DNA of 64,000 nt from Cryobacterium sp. MP_M3 (GTDB lineage Bacteria; Actinomycetota; Actinomycetes; Actinomycetales; Microbacteriaceae): positions 1-64,000 of the forward strand of contig NZ_JADOVI010000003.1 in the NCBI RefSeq assembly GCF_015752155.1. Direction: 5' to 3'. Each line of letters starts with the position of its first letter. Within the stretch, counting starts at the first letter, position 1. Below are positions 1-13,674 of this stretch, piece by piece. The notes under the pieces were generated by a model, which saw nothing but the letters and a program-made list of their open reading frames with translations, had not been told where the DNA came from and ran no database searches. Made by a program: the position numbers and the translations under genes.

Positions 1-13
1 GTGTTTCTTACCT

Positions 14-517
14 TTGTCAGTTAGAAACCTAGACGGAGAGCGGCGTGCACTCGTTAAGGAGCTCGGAAACCACCCACGGAAGAGTCAGGAGAGCCCGAAA
101 CTGGCTGAGATCCGAGACGACTTCCTCGCCCTCGAGCAACCCGACCGCCTGCTGCTCCTGCTCGAGTTCGCGGGCGAGTTGCCGGCGCTCCCCGCGCGCT
201 ACGAGGAGCATCCCGACCTGCTGGAACGGGTCGTCGAGTGCCAGTCCCCCGTGTTCATGTTCGTCGAGGTCGATGACGACGCCCGCAGGACGGTGCACCT
301 GTATGCGACCGCACCTCGGGAATCGCCGACCACCAGGGGCTTCGCGTCCATCCTCGCCCAGGGTCTCGACGGCCTCAGCACCGAGGAGGTCCTCGCCGTT
401 CCCGACGACTACCCCAACTCGATCGGCCTGACCAAGGCGGTGTCGCCCCTGCGGATCCGCGGGATGACGGCCATGCTCGCTCGCACGAAACGACGGCTCC
501 GCGCGAGCGCCGTCTGA
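14..517 (+). CDS. sufE: SufE-family Fe-S cluster assembly sulfur acceptor (N-terminus uncertain)
   Basis: SufE proteins accept persulfide sulfur from the SufS cysteine desulfurase and pass it to the SufBCD scaffold in the cytoplasm. From about residue 30 the protein has the family layout: KLAEIRDDFLAL, then a leucine-rich helix, then VVECQSPVF, where the Cys is the expected sulfur-accepting residue. The listed start is a TTG. The first 30 or so residues do not look like the family, and there is no internal ATG or GTG between the TTG and the conserved part. The frame also stays open to base 1, so the gene may begin outside the window or the 5' end may be rearranged. Family membership is firm; the start is not. 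Confidence 0.75.
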   Translation: MSVRNLDGERRALVKELGNHPRKSQESPKLAEIRDDFLALEQPDRLLLLLEFAGELPALPARYEEHPDLLERVVECQSPVFMFVEVDDDARRTVHLYATAPRESPTTRGFASILAQGLDGLSTEEVLAVPDDYPNSIGLTKAVSPLRIRGMTAMLARTKRRLRASAV

Positions 518-550
518 GCACGCCTGTGCGCCCCGATGCGTCCGCCCGGG

Positions 551-1738
551 TCACCTGGCCGGGAGGGTGGCCAGCCAGTTCGTGATGGCCTGGTTCCAGC
601 TCTCCCGGTCGTAGTTCCACAGCTTGGTGTGGCGGGCGACCGTGAACGGCAGGAAGGTGACGATGTCGGGCCGGCGCACGGCCAGCGCCCGGGAACCGGT
701 CGCCGGCACATAACCGTCGTCGTCGCTGTGCATCAGAAGCACCGGCAGGTCGAGATCGCCTGCCCGCGACACGAAGTCCAGCCGGCCGAAGTCGATCGGG
801 GCGCTCTGCCCGGTGATCCGCCCACCCCAGCGCCGGCCGAGCACCTGCATGGCGCCACTGGACACCATCCCGGGCAAACCCAGGCTTCCGCCCTGGTACG
901 CGACGACATCGGCCCAGTCGATCACGGGCGAGTCCAGCACGACCCCGACGACCAGCTCACGGAGCCGTGACCGGGTGGCCGCCTGCAGCACGATGGCGCC
1001 GCCCATCGACCACCCCATCAGCACGATCTCGGTTGCCCCGCGGCTCGCGGCGAATGCCAGGGCCGCCTCGGCATCCTGCCATTCCGTGTCTCCCAGCCCG
1101 TAGCGCCCGTCCGCGCTCACAGGTGCCTCCCCGTCGTTCCGGTAGGAAATGAGAAGGGACGTGAAACCCGCATCCCGGAAGACCGGTACGGCCCGCAGCG
1201 TCTCCTGCCTGCGCACGCCGCGGCCGTGCACCTGGATCACCCAGCGCCCGCCGGGCACCGCAGCCGGAATCAGCCAGGCCGGCGCATCCCCGACCGAGGT
1301 CGGGACGAGCACATCCTCGTAGTCCACCTCGAGGTCCCAGGGACCCAGGAAGGAGTAGCCGCCGAGACGGCCGCGCCGCGCCGCGGCCAGGTCGCCGTAG
1401 TCGACCCGCAGGATGCGCCGGGTCACGGCCTCCGGCGTGCTGCGGAGGACCTCCCCCAGGTGCGCATGCCCATGGTCGCCGGAAAACCAGAAACTGTAGT
1501 CGCCCTGGAGCACGGAGTCGGCCGTGGACTGCAGCGTGATCGTGCCGGCCGCGATGTCGACGGCCTCGACCCGCACATCGTCGGCGCGCTTCGTCGACGG
1601 AGTGACGATCCGGCGGGCCATGACGCCGGACAGCACGGTCGCCGCCAGGCCGGCAACGGCCAGCACCGCGACACCGATCAGCCCGGTCACCGCTGCAATC
1701 CGCGCCGGCCGTGCGCCCTCTTCGAACCGTCTGCCCAC
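551..1738 (-). CDS. Membrane-anchored or exported alpha/beta hydrolase
   Basis: A 395-residue serine hydrolase with an N-terminal hydrophobic segment (about residues 13-40) that should anchor it in the membrane or export it. The nucleophile elbow is GWSMGG in mid-protein; DSDDDGYVP near the C-terminus supplies the likely acid and ARHTKLW the catalytic His. The oxyanion region VIQVHGRG precedes the elbow. This matches the BAAT/peptidase S9-like alpha/beta hydrolases, but the substrate cannot be read from sequence. The GTG start at 1738 is supported by GGGAGG seven bases upstream. It is divergent from the DUF3000 gene, with about 65 bases for both promoters. Confidence 0.8.
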   Translation of the reverse strand: MGRRFEEGARPARIAAVTGLIGVAVLAVAGLAATVLSGVMARRIVTPSTKRADDVRVEAVDIAAGTITLQSTADSVLQGDYSFWFSGDHGHAHLGEVLRSTPEAVTRRILRVDYGDLAAARRGRLGGYSFLGPWDLEVDYEDVLVPTSVGDAPAWLIPAAVPGGRWVIQVHGRGVRRQETLRAVPVFRDAGFTSLLISYRNDGEAPVSADGRYGLGDTEWQDAEAALAFAASRGATEIVLMGWSMGGAIVLQAATRSRLRELVVGVVLDSPVIDWADVVAYQGGSLGLPGMVSSGAMQVLGRRWGGRITGQSAPIDFGRLDFVSRAGDLDLPVLLMHSDDDGYVPATGSRALAVRRPDIVTFLPFTVARHTKLWNYDRESWNQAITNWLATLPAR

Positions 1739-1803
1739 CCGCTACCTCCCGCTGCCCGGCGTGCCTCGCGTACGGCACCCTGAAAAAACTCTAGTCTGCA
1801 GTC

Positions 1804-2394
1804 GTGCCCGAAACACTGGAACCGCTCCCGCCGGAGTTCGCCGCAGCCCTTGAGGCCGTCCGCCGCGCCCAGTCCAGGGTCGAACTGATCGTGAACGAGA
1901 TCTCCGCGCCCGGAAACCTCGCCCCGCACGCCGTGGCGCTCTCCGCCGACATCACGCCGAGCCGGCACGGCGGAAACTCCGATTTCGGCACCGGCCGCTT
2001 CATCCTGCTCTACGACCCCGACGAGCCGGAGGCGTGGGGCGGGGCTTTCCGAGTCGTCTGTTTCGCGCAGGCTCCACTCGAAACGGATATCGGCCTCGAC
2101 CCCTTCCTGGCCGAGGTCGCCTGGGCCTGGCTGGTCGACGCGCTCGACGCGCACGGCGCCCGATATACCGCTGCATCAGGGACTGCGACTAAGATCATCT
2201 CGTCAGGCTTCGGCGAACTTGCCAAGCAGGGCGATGGCGCACAGATAGAGTTGCGAGCTTCGTGGACACCGCTGGACCACAATCTCACCGCCCACGTCGA
2301 AGGATGGGGTGAACTGCTCTGCATGCTCGCAGGTCTTCCACCCACTGGCGAAGGAGTCAGCATGTTGTCCACACGCCGAACCGGACGTGGTTGA
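1804..2394 (+). CDS. DUF3000 domain-containing protein
   Basis: A 196-residue soluble protein of the actinobacterial DUF3000 family, with no established biochemical role. The family pattern is seen as an acidic helix (PPEFAAALEAVRRAQ) followed by a beta-rich core containing GRFILLYDPDEPEAWGG and WAWLVDAL. GTG start. It runs into the RNase D-like gene with a short overlap, an arrangement common in Micrococcales that suggests co-translation. No membrane segment or catalytic motif is visible. Confidence 0.8.
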   Translation: MPETLEPLPPEFAAALEAVRRAQSRVELIVNEISAPGNLAPHAVALSADITPSRHGGNSDFGTGRFILLYDPDEPEAWGGAFRVVCFAQAPLETDIGLDPFLAEVAWAWLVDALDAHGARYTAASGTATKIISSGFGELAKQGDGAQIELRASWTPLDHNLTAHVEGWGELLCMLAGLPPTGEGVSMLSTRRTGRG

Positions 2395-3583
2395 TCACCA
2401 CGTGATCGACACGCGGGATGCCTTTATGACGGCGACCGCGGAGATTGTGGGCGGCACCGGCCCGATCGGAGTCGACGCCGAGCGCGCCTCCGGGTTCACG
2501 TACTCCCAGCGCGCGTACCTGATCCAGATCTACCGTCGCGGCGCGGGCACGTTCCTGTTCGACCCGCCGGCGATCGGCGACTTCCAGGAGCTGAACGATG
2601 CCCTTGCCGGTGAGGAATGGATCTTCCACGCGGCCAGCCAGGACCTGGCCTGCCTGCGCGAGGTCGGCCTCGACCCGGCACGCATCTTCGACACCGAACT
2701 CGCCGCCCGCCTGCTCGGCCTGCCCAGGGTCGGCCTCGGCACCGTCGTCGAGGAGCTGCTCGGCATCCATCTGGCCAAGGAACACTCGGCGGCCAACTGG
2801 TCGACCCGCCCGCTCCCCGAGGCCTGGCTCGTCTACGGCGCACTCGACGTCGAACTGCTGCCCGACCTGCGCGACCGGATGGTCGACATGCTCGCGGCAG
2901 ACCAGAAGACCGTCATCGCCGAGCAGGAGTTCGCCGCGGTGCTGACACGCGAGCCGAAGCCGGTCAGCGCCGAACCGTGGCGACGGCTTTCCGGCGTGCA
3001 CTCGCTCCGAGCCCAGCGCAACCTGGCCGTGGCCCGTGAGCTCTGGCTCGCCCGGGACCGGCTGGCCCAGGACATCGATGTGTCACCGGGCCGTCTCGTC
3101 CCGGACGCCTCCCTCCTCGCCGCGGCCCGCACACTGCCGCCGACCCGCCAGGCCCTCGCCGACCTCCGCGAATTCAGCGGACGGGCCAGTCGCAGCGAAC
3201 TCGATCGCTGGTGGGGCGCCATCCAGTCCGGCCTGGCCACGACCGATCTTCCCTCACTCCGTGCCAACGGGGACGCCCTGCCCCCGCCGCGAGCCTGGGC
3301 CGACCGCAATCCCGACGCCGATCTGCGTTTCAAGGCCGCGCGCGCGGTGCTCGCCGAGATCTCCGACGAGTTCGCGATCCCTCTGGAAAACCTGGTGACA
3401 CCCGATTACGTGCGCCGGATGGCGTGGACTCCGCCGGAACGGATCGACTCCGAATCGGTGGGCGAGGCACTCGCCGTCCTCGGCGCCCGGGCGTGGCAGA
3501 TTGAACTGACCGCACAACGAATAGCCGATGCCTTTGTCGAGGTTCACCAAACGATAGACGCGCCCTTGGAAGAGGATTCGTAG
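2387..3583 (+). CDS. RNase D-like 3'-5' exonuclease with HRDC domain
   Basis: The N-terminal half is a DEDD-type 3'-5' exonuclease: GVDAERASG carries the first Asp/Glu pair, FHAASQDLACL the second Asp, and YGALDVELLPDL the final Asp with the following region. The C-terminal half has an HRDC nucleic-acid-binding domain (about residues 205-290). This is the layout of RNase D, which trims stable RNA 3' ends. The chosen GTG at 2387 overlaps the DUF3000 stop; a second in-frame GTG at 2402 is also possible. A longer reading frame back to 2309 exists, but it would lie inside the previous gene. About 398 residues. Confidence 0.85.
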   Translation: MVDHHVIDTRDAFMTATAEIVGGTGPIGVDAERASGFTYSQRAYLIQIYRRGAGTFLFDPPAIGDFQELNDALAGEEWIFHAASQDLACLREVGLDPARIFDTELAARLLGLPRVGLGTVVEELLGIHLAKEHSAANWSTRPLPEAWLVYGALDVELLPDLRDRMVDMLAADQKTVIAEQEFAAVLTREPKPVSAEPWRRLSGVHSLRAQRNLAVARELWLARDRLAQDIDVSPGRLVPDASLLAAARTLPPTRQALADLREFSGRASRSELDRWWGAIQSGLATTDLPSLRANGDALPPPRAWADRNPDADLRFKAARAVLAEISDEFAIPLENLVTPDYVRRMAWTPPERIDSESVGEALAVLGARAWQIELTAQRIADAFVEVHQTIDAPLEEDS

Positions 3584-3659
3584 GAACCGTCCAACGATTC
3601 TTCCGCCCCAGGGTGTCACCTTAGGATCGACCGACACCCGTTGGATTGATGGAGGCAAA

Positions 3660-4859
3660 GTGGCCGATAGAGCAGAAGTCGTCTTCGTGGACGGGGTTCG
3701 CACCCCGTTCGGGAGAGCCGGCGAAAAGGGAATGTACTGGAACACCCGGGCCGACGACCTGGTGGTCAAGGCCATGATCGGGCTGCTGGAACGCAACCCG
3801 GCCGTGCCCGGAGAACGGATCGACGAGGTGGCCATTGCGGCCACCACCCAGACCGGGGACCAGGGCCTCACCCTCGGTCGCACGGCGGCACTGCTCGCCG
3901 GCCTGCCGAAGTCGGTGCCGGGATTCGCCATCGACCGGATGTGCGCGGGCGCCATGACCGCCGTCACCACTCTCGGCGCGGGGATCGGTTTCGGCGCCTA
4001 CGACCTGGCCATCGCCGGCGGAGTCGAACACATGGGGCGTCACCCGATGGGGTCCGGCGTCGACCCGAACCCGCGTTTCCTGTCTGAGCGTCTCGTCAGC
4101 GAGGACGCCCTCAACATGGGCGCCACGGCCGAGCGCATCCACGACCGGTTCCCCTCGTACACCAAGGAACGCTCCGACCGCTTCGCGCTGCGCAGCCAGC
4201 AGAAGGTCGCCGCGGCCTACGCCGCCGAGAAGATCCAGCCCGACCTCATCCCCGTGGCCATCCGCAGTGACGCCGGCTGGGGACTGGCGACCAGGGACGA
4301 GGCACCGCGCCCTGAAACCACGCTCGAGGGCCTGTCCACGCTCAAGACCCCGTTCCGTCCCTTCGGCCGGGTCACCGCCGGCAACGCGTCCGGCCTCAAC
4401 GACGGTGCCAGCGCCTGCCTCCTCGCCAGCGGCAAGGCCGCCAAGGAACTCGGTCTCACGGTCAAGATGAAGCTGGTCAGCTTCGCCTTCGCCGGGGTCG
4501 AACCTGAGGTCATGGGCCTCGGACCGGTGCCGTCGACGGAGAAGGCCCTGCGCAAGGCGGGCCTCAGCATCACCGACATCGGCCTCTTCGAACTCAATGA
4601 GGCCTTCGCCGTGCAGGTCATCTCGTTCCTCGACCACTTCGGCATCGACGACGACGACCCGCGGGTCAACGAGTACGGCGGCGCGATCGCGATCGGCCAC
4701 CCCCTGGCATCCTCCGGCGTGCGCCTGATGAACCAGCTTGCCCGCCAGTTCAGCGAGCACCCCGAGGTGCGCTACGGCCTGACCGCCATGTGCATCGGTC
4801 TCGGCCAGGGCGGCACCGTGATTTGGGAGAACCCACACTTCAACCGAAAGGCCAAGTAA
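3660..4859 (+). CDS. fadA: Acetyl-CoA acyltransferase (thiolase), beta-oxidation
   Basis: Thiolase catalysing the last step of beta-oxidation, cleavage of 3-ketoacyl-CoA to acetyl-CoA and a shortened acyl-CoA. The acyl-enzyme Cys lies in FAIDRMCAGAMTAV (near residue 93), the catalytic His in AIAIGHPLASSG, and the second Cys in AMCIGLGQGG. 399 residues is normal. The GTG start at 3660 follows GGAGG closely. The gene is three bases upstream of fadB, so the two should form a FadA/FadB-type complex. The MCAGAM context differs from the usual NRxCxSG of biosynthetic thiolases, which fits the FadI/FadA branch. Confidence 0.9.
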   Translation: MADRAEVVFVDGVRTPFGRAGEKGMYWNTRADDLVVKAMIGLLERNPAVPGERIDEVAIAATTQTGDQGLTLGRTAALLAGLPKSVPGFAIDRMCAGAMTAVTTLGAGIGFGAYDLAIAGGVEHMGRHPMGSGVDPNPRFLSERLVSEDALNMGATAERIHDRFPSYTKERSDRFALRSQQKVAAAYAAEKIQPDLIPVAIRSDAGWGLATRDEAPRPETTLEGLSTLKTPFRPFGRVTAGNASGLNDGASACLLASGKAAKELGLTVKMKLVSFAFAGVEPEVMGLGPVPSTEKALRKAGLSITDIGLFELNEAFAVQVISFLDHFGIDDDDPRVNEYGGAIAIGHPLASSGVRLMNQLARQFSEHPEVRYGLTAMCIGLGQGGTVIWENPHFNRKAK

Positions 4860-4862
4860 ACG

Positions 4863-7025
4863 ATGAGCGACTACTCCGCACTCGATTTCTCCCCGCTGGT
4901 CGCCCTGTCGGCCGACGAGGTCGTCACGCATTCCTTCGTCCGGGATGTCCCGCTCTCCCAGGGCCGTGTGCTCGCCCTGGTCACGCTCGACAACGGCCGG
5001 GACCACACCCGCCCGAACACCCTCGGCCCGGTCACCCTGCTCGAATTCGCGGCCACCATGGATGCCCTGAAGGAGCGGGCGGCACGCGGGGAGATCCACG
5101 GCGTCGCAGTCACCGGCAAGCCGTTCATCCTGGCTGCGGGCGCCGACCTGAGCAAGGTCAGCGAGATCCCGTCCCTGGAAACCGGCAAGCTCCTTGCCCA
5201 GCTCGGCCACCACGCCCTGGGCAAGCAGTCGGAGCTGGGCGTGCCGTCCTTCGTCTTCATCAACGGGCTCGCGCTCGGCGGAGGGCTCGAGATCGCCCTG
5301 AACGCCGACTACCGCACCGTCGACGCCTCCGTTCCCGCGATCGCGCTGCCGGAGGTATCCCTCGGGCTGATCCCCGGCTGGGGTGGCTCCTACCTCCTGC
5401 CGAACCTGATCGGAATCGAGAACGCACTCAAGGTGATCATCGAGAACCCGCTCAAGAACCGGGTGCTCAAGGCCGCGGATGCCCTCGAACTCGGAATCGC
5501 GGACGTCCTGTTCGACTCGGCTTCCTTCCTCGAGAACTCCATCGCCTGGGCCGACAAGGTCATTTCGGGCACCGAGACGGTGGCCAGGCCGAATGTGCCG
5601 GGCAAGATCGAGCGCCTCGTGAAGTGGGATGCCGCCGTGGGAATCGCCCGCCGGATGCTCGAAAACCGGATCGGCACCGTCGCCATGTCGCCCTACGTCG
5701 CACTCGACCTGCTGAAGGCCGCGAAGAGCGGCACCCGCCAGGAAGGCTTCGAACGCGAAGACGACTCACTGGCCGGCCTCATCTCGGGCGACCAGCTGCA
5801 GGCCAGCATCTACGCGTTCAACCTGGTGCAGAAACGAGCCAGGCGTCCAGCCGGCGCCCCGGACAAGGCACTGGCCCGCCCCATCACGAAGGTCGGCGTC
5901 ATCGGCGCCGGGCTGATGGCCAGCCAGTTCGCCCTCCTCTTCGTGCGCAGGCTGCGCGTGCCCGTCGTGATCACCGACCTCGACCAGGCCAGGGTCGACA
6001 AAGGCGTCGCCTACATCCACGACGAGATCCTCGCGCTCGAGAACAAGAAACGGATCACCTCCGACGAGGCGAACCGGCTCCGCGCGCTGGTCACCGGGAC
6101 CACCGACAAGGCGCAGTTCGCCGACGCCGACTGGGTGATCGAGGCCGTCTTCGAGGAGCTGGGCGTCAAGCAGGACGTGTTCGCCGAGATCGAGAAGCAC
6201 ATCGCCCCCGACGCCATCCTCGCGACCAACACGTCGTCGCTGTCGGTCGAGCAGATCGGAGCGAAACTCGCCCACCCGGAACGGCTGGTCGGCTTCCACT
6301 TCTTCAACCCCGTCGCCGTCATGCCCCTGATCGAGGTGGTGAACACCCCGCAGACCAACGACGTCACCCTGTCCACGGCCATGGTCGTCGCGGGCAAGCT
6401 GAAGAAGAACGCGGTGATCACACGGGACACGCCGGGGTTCGTCGTCAACCGGGTACTCGCCAAGGTGCTCGGAGAGGCGATGCACGCCGTAGACACCGGC
6501 ACCCCGTTCGACGTCGTCTCCGAGGCGATCGCACCGTTCGGGCTTCCGATGACGCCGTTCGAGCTGCTCGAACTGGTCGGCCTCAAGGTGGGAGCGCACG
6601 TCCTGGACACGCACCACGCCGCATTCCCCGACCGGTTCTTCGAGAGCGAGAACCTGCACAAGCTCGCCGAGCACGGCAAGCTCCTCGAGCGGGACGCCAA
6701 GGGAAAGATCAAGGGCTACGACAAGGGTGCCCTGAAGATCGTCGCCGGCGGCACCACCCCGAGGACGGCCACGGAGCTCCAGCGCCGGTTCGAAGACGGC
6801 CTCGCCGATGAGATCAAGCGGATGCTGGACGACGATGTCGTGCACGCGGCCGAGGACATCGACCTGTGCATGATCCTCGGCGCGGGCTACCCGTTCCAGA
6901 TGGGCGGCGTCACGCCCTACCTCGACCGGGTCGGCGCGAGCGAACGGGTCTTCGGCGGCACGTTCCACACTCCCCCGATCCGCGGCGTCGGAGCGGTTCC
7001 GGCTCTGGCCGGCGCGGCCGAGTAG
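4863..7025 (+). CDS. fadB: Bifunctional enoyl-CoA hydratase / 3-hydroxyacyl-CoA dehydrogenase
   Basis: A 720-residue multifunctional protein. Residues about 1-310 are a crotonase domain: the oxyanion loop ALGGGLEIAL and LPEVSLGLIPGWGG contain the two expected catalytic glutamates. Residues about 340-630 are an NAD-binding 3-hydroxyacyl-CoA dehydrogenase: GVIGAGLMA nucleotide loop, ATNTSSLSV, and GFHFFNPVAVMPLIEVV with the catalytic His, followed by the C-terminal helical domain. It hydrates 2-enoyl-CoA and oxidises the product, handing 3-ketoacyl-CoA to the thiolase encoded just upstream. ATG start at 4863. A large palindrome follows the stop. Confidence 0.92.
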   Translation: MSDYSALDFSPLVALSADEVVTHSFVRDVPLSQGRVLALVTLDNGRDHTRPNTLGPVTLLEFAATMDALKERAARGEIHGVAVTGKPFILAAGADLSKVSEIPSLETGKLLAQLGHHALGKQSELGVPSFVFINGLALGGGLEIALNADYRTVDASVPAIALPEVSLGLIPGWGGSYLLPNLIGIENALKVIIENPLKNRVLKAADALELGIADVLFDSASFLENSIAWADKVISGTETVARPNVPGKIERLVKWDAAVGIARRMLENRIGTVAMSPYVALDLLKAAKSGTRQEGFEREDDSLAGLISGDQLQASIYAFNLVQKRARRPAGAPDKALARPITKVGVIGAGLMASQFALLFVRRLRVPVVITDLDQARVDKGVAYIHDEILALENKKRITSDEANRLRALVTGTTDKAQFADADWVIEAVFEELGVKQDVFAEIEKHIAPDAILATNTSSLSVEQIGAKLAHPERLVGFHFFNPVAVMPLIEVVNTPQTNDVTLSTAMVVAGKLKKNAVITRDTPGFVVNRVLAKVLGEAMHAVDTGTPFDVVSEAIAPFGLPMTPFELLELVGLKVGAHVLDTHHAAFPDRFFESENLHKLAEHGKLLERDAKGKIKGYDKGALKIVAGGTTPRTATELQRRFEDGLADEIKRMLDDDVVHAAEDIDLCMILGAGYPFQMGGVTPYLDRVGASERVFGGTFHTPPIRGVGAVPALAGAAE

Positions 7026-7048
7026 CAGCCCGGCGGCCCTGCAACGAC

Positions 7049-7132
7049 GGTGGTCGAGCGTGTCGAGACCTGGTCTCGACAAGCTCGACCACCGGACAGG
7101 GCCGACCACCGGACAGGGCCGACCACCGGCGC
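7049..7132. repeat. 22-bp inverted repeat plus 17-bp tandem repeats
   Basis: Arms of 22 bases at 7049-7070 and 7072-7093 are reverse complements with one mismatch and a single-base spacer (core GGTCTCGACAAGCTCGACC). Immediately after comes a 17-base unit (GACCACCGGACAGGGCC) repeated at least twice. It lies between the convergent fadB and aldo/keto reductase genes, so the RNA of either strand could fold into a strong hairpin. A similar half-copy is at 22841-22864, so this looks like a dispersed palindromic element of the genome rather than a dedicated terminator. Confidence 0.7.
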
Positions 7133-7138
7133 CGGCTG

Positions 7139-8666
<1,528 letters not shown>

Positions 8667-10622
8667 TCAGTCCTTCTGGGCGCGGTTGACCGTGATCGAA
8701 CCGGTGTCGGTGTGGTCGACCGGCAGGGCCCTGGCGTGCGGGATCTTGCTGCCGAGAACCATGGCGACCACGTCGCGGGCGATGTGCTGCGGGGTCAGGC
8801 CCACCTGCTCGAGGATCTCCGCCCGGGTGCCGTGGTCGAGGAACTCGTCGGGCAGGCCCAGTTCGGTCACCGCGGTGTCCACGCCGGCCTCGCGCAGGTC
8901 CTGGCGGATCCGGGTGCCGATGCCGCCGACGCGGATGCCGTCCTCGATGGTGACGACGATGCGGTGCTCGGCCGCCAGCGCGATGATGCTCCCCGGCACC
9001 GGCACCACCCAGCGCGGGTCGACGACGGTGGCGCCGATCCCCTGCGCGGCGAGGCGCTGTGCCACGTCGAGGCCCATCCCGGCCATCGGCCCGACCGTGA
9101 CGATGAGCACATCGTTCTGGCTGGATTCCAGTAGCACGTCCACTCCGTCGTCGAGACGGCGGATGGCGTCGAATTCCACTCCCGTGCTCCCCTTGGGGAA
9201 GCGCAGCACGGTCGGTCCGTCGTCGACCTTGACGGCCTCCTCGAGTTCCTCCCGCAGCCGGATCGAGTCCCGGGGCGCGGCGAGACGGATGCCCGGCACG
9301 ACCTGCAGGATCGCCAGGTCCCAGATCCCGTGGTGGCTCGGGCCGTCCGGACCGGTGACGCCGGCCCGGTCGAGCACGAAGGTGACGCCCGCCTTGTGCA
9401 GCGCGACGTCCATCAGCACCTGGTCGAATGCCCGGTTGATGAACGTGGCGTACAGCGCGACGACCGGGTGCAGGCCGCCGAAGGCGAGACCGGCCGCGCT
9501 CGCAACGGCGTGCTGCTCGGCGATGCCGACGTCGTGGACGCGGTCGGGGAAGCGTTCGGCCATCTTGTGCAGTCCGGTGGGGCGGAGCATCGCGGCGGTG
9601 ATGGCGACGATCTTCTCGTCGAGGGTGGCGAGGCGGAGGAGCTCCTCGGCGAAGACGGAGGTCCACGACGGCGCACCGGCCGACTCGATCGATTCGCCGG
9701 TTTCCGGGTCGATCTGGCCGACGGCGTGAAACTGGTCGGCCTCATCCTGCATGGCCGGGTTGTAGCCCTTGCCCTTCTGGGTGATCGTGTGCACGATCAC
9801 CGGGGCTCCGTAGCCCTTGGCCTGGCGCAGCGCCTCGAGCATGGCCACCATGTCGTGGCCGTCGACGGGGCCGATGTACTTGATGTCGAGGTTCGAATAG
9901 AGCGCCTCGTTGTTGGTGACTCGGGCGAGGAAGCCGTGCAGCCCGCCGCGAACGCCGCGGAAGAACGCCCGCGCGGGGGCCCCCATGTGGTCGAAGGCCT
10001 GACGGCTGGTCAGGTAGGCGGCCCGGTAGCTTCTCCGGGTGCGCACGGTGTTGAGGAACCGGGCCATGCCGCCGATGGTGGGCGCATAGGAGCGGCCGTT
10101 GTCGTTGACGACGATGATCAGTCGACGGGTGTTGTCGTCGCTGATGTTGTTGAGGGCTTCCCAGGTCATGCCGCCGGTGAGGGAGCCGTCGCCGACCACG
10201 GCGATCACGTGGCGGTCGCTCTGCCCGGTCATCTCGAAGGCCCGGGAGATCCCGTCGGCCCAGGACAGGGAGCTGGAGGCGTGGGAGCTCTCGACGATGT
10301 CGTGCACCGACTCCGAACGCTGCGGGTAGCCCGCGAGGCCGCCACGCTGGCGCAGCTTGCTGAAGTCCTGCCGCCCGGTCAGCATCTTGTGCACGTAGGT
10401 CTGGTGGCCGGTGTCGAACACGATCGCGTCGCGCGGCGATTCGAAGACCCGGTGGATGGCGATCGTCATCTCGACCACGCCGAGGTTGGGTCCCAGGTGG
10501 CCACCGGTCTTGGCGACCTCGTTGACCAGGAATGCGCGCACTTCGGCTGCCAGCTCGATGAGTTGCTGGTTCGAGAGACCATCGAGATCGCGGGGACCGG
10601 AAATTGTCTCCAGAAGACCCAT
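8667..10622 (-). CDS. dxs: 1-deoxy-D-xylulose-5-phosphate synthase
   Basis: DXS condenses pyruvate and glyceraldehyde-3-phosphate to DXP with thiamine diphosphate, the entry step of the MEP isoprenoid pathway. The ThDP motif is VVGDGSLTGGMTWEALNNI (about residue 150), and DRAGVTGPDGPSHHGIWDL is the diagnostic second-domain signature. 651 residues is normal. The ATG at 10622 is preferred because AAAGGTG lies seven bases upstream; a GTG three codons earlier is less well placed. It is transcribed alone, 96 bases downstream of the acnA stop on the same strand. Confidence 0.95.
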   Translation of the reverse strand: MGLLETISGPRDLDGLSNQQLIELAAEVRAFLVNEVAKTGGHLGPNLGVVEMTIAIHRVFESPRDAIVFDTGHQTYVHKMLTGRQDFSKLRQRGGLAGYPQRSESVHDIVESSHASSSLSWADGISRAFEMTGQSDRHVIAVVGDGSLTGGMTWEALNNISDDNTRRLIIVVNDNGRSYAPTIGGMARFLNTVRTRRSYRAAYLTSRQAFDHMGAPARAFFRGVRGGLHGFLARVTNNEALYSNLDIKYIGPVDGHDMVAMLEALRQAKGYGAPVIVHTITQKGKGYNPAMQDEADQFHAVGQIDPETGESIESAGAPSWTSVFAEELLRLATLDEKIVAITAAMLRPTGLHKMAERFPDRVHDVGIAEQHAVASAAGLAFGGLHPVVALYATFINRAFDQVLMDVALHKAGVTFVLDRAGVTGPDGPSHHGIWDLAILQVVPGIRLAAPRDSIRLREELEEAVKVDDGPTVLRFPKGSTGVEFDAIRRLDDGVDVLLESSQNDVLIVTVGPMAGMGLDVAQRLAAQGIGATVVDPRWVVPVPGSIIALAAEHRIVVTIEDGIRVGGIGTRIRQDLREAGVDTAVTELGLPDEFLDHGTRAEILEQVGLTPQHIARDVVAMVLGSKIPHARALPVDHTDTGSITVNRAQKD

Positions 10623-10718
10623 CAAGAACACCTTTCACGTTGGCCGGCACCGAACGGAAACCGGCGCGTAGATACGGTCATACCGAGTCTACGCGCCGGT
10701 TTGGGAGCCAGCCGGGAG

Positions 10719-13541
<2,823 letters not shown>

Positions 13542-13674
13542 GTTGCCCTCTCCTTCGTGGAAACCGACGGGAAACCGTCCGCAATCCCCAATCCTGACGA
13601 CCGGACGCCTGCCCCTGCCAGCAAGGGTAACCTAACCAGCGGGCATGGAACCCGGTCGATGCTGTCCGCCAAAC

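Noticed and set aside
3621..5213. 530-codon open frame on the minus strand across fadA/fadB
   Set aside because: GC-rich antisense shadow; no motif, no ribosome site, and both sense genes are strongly supported.
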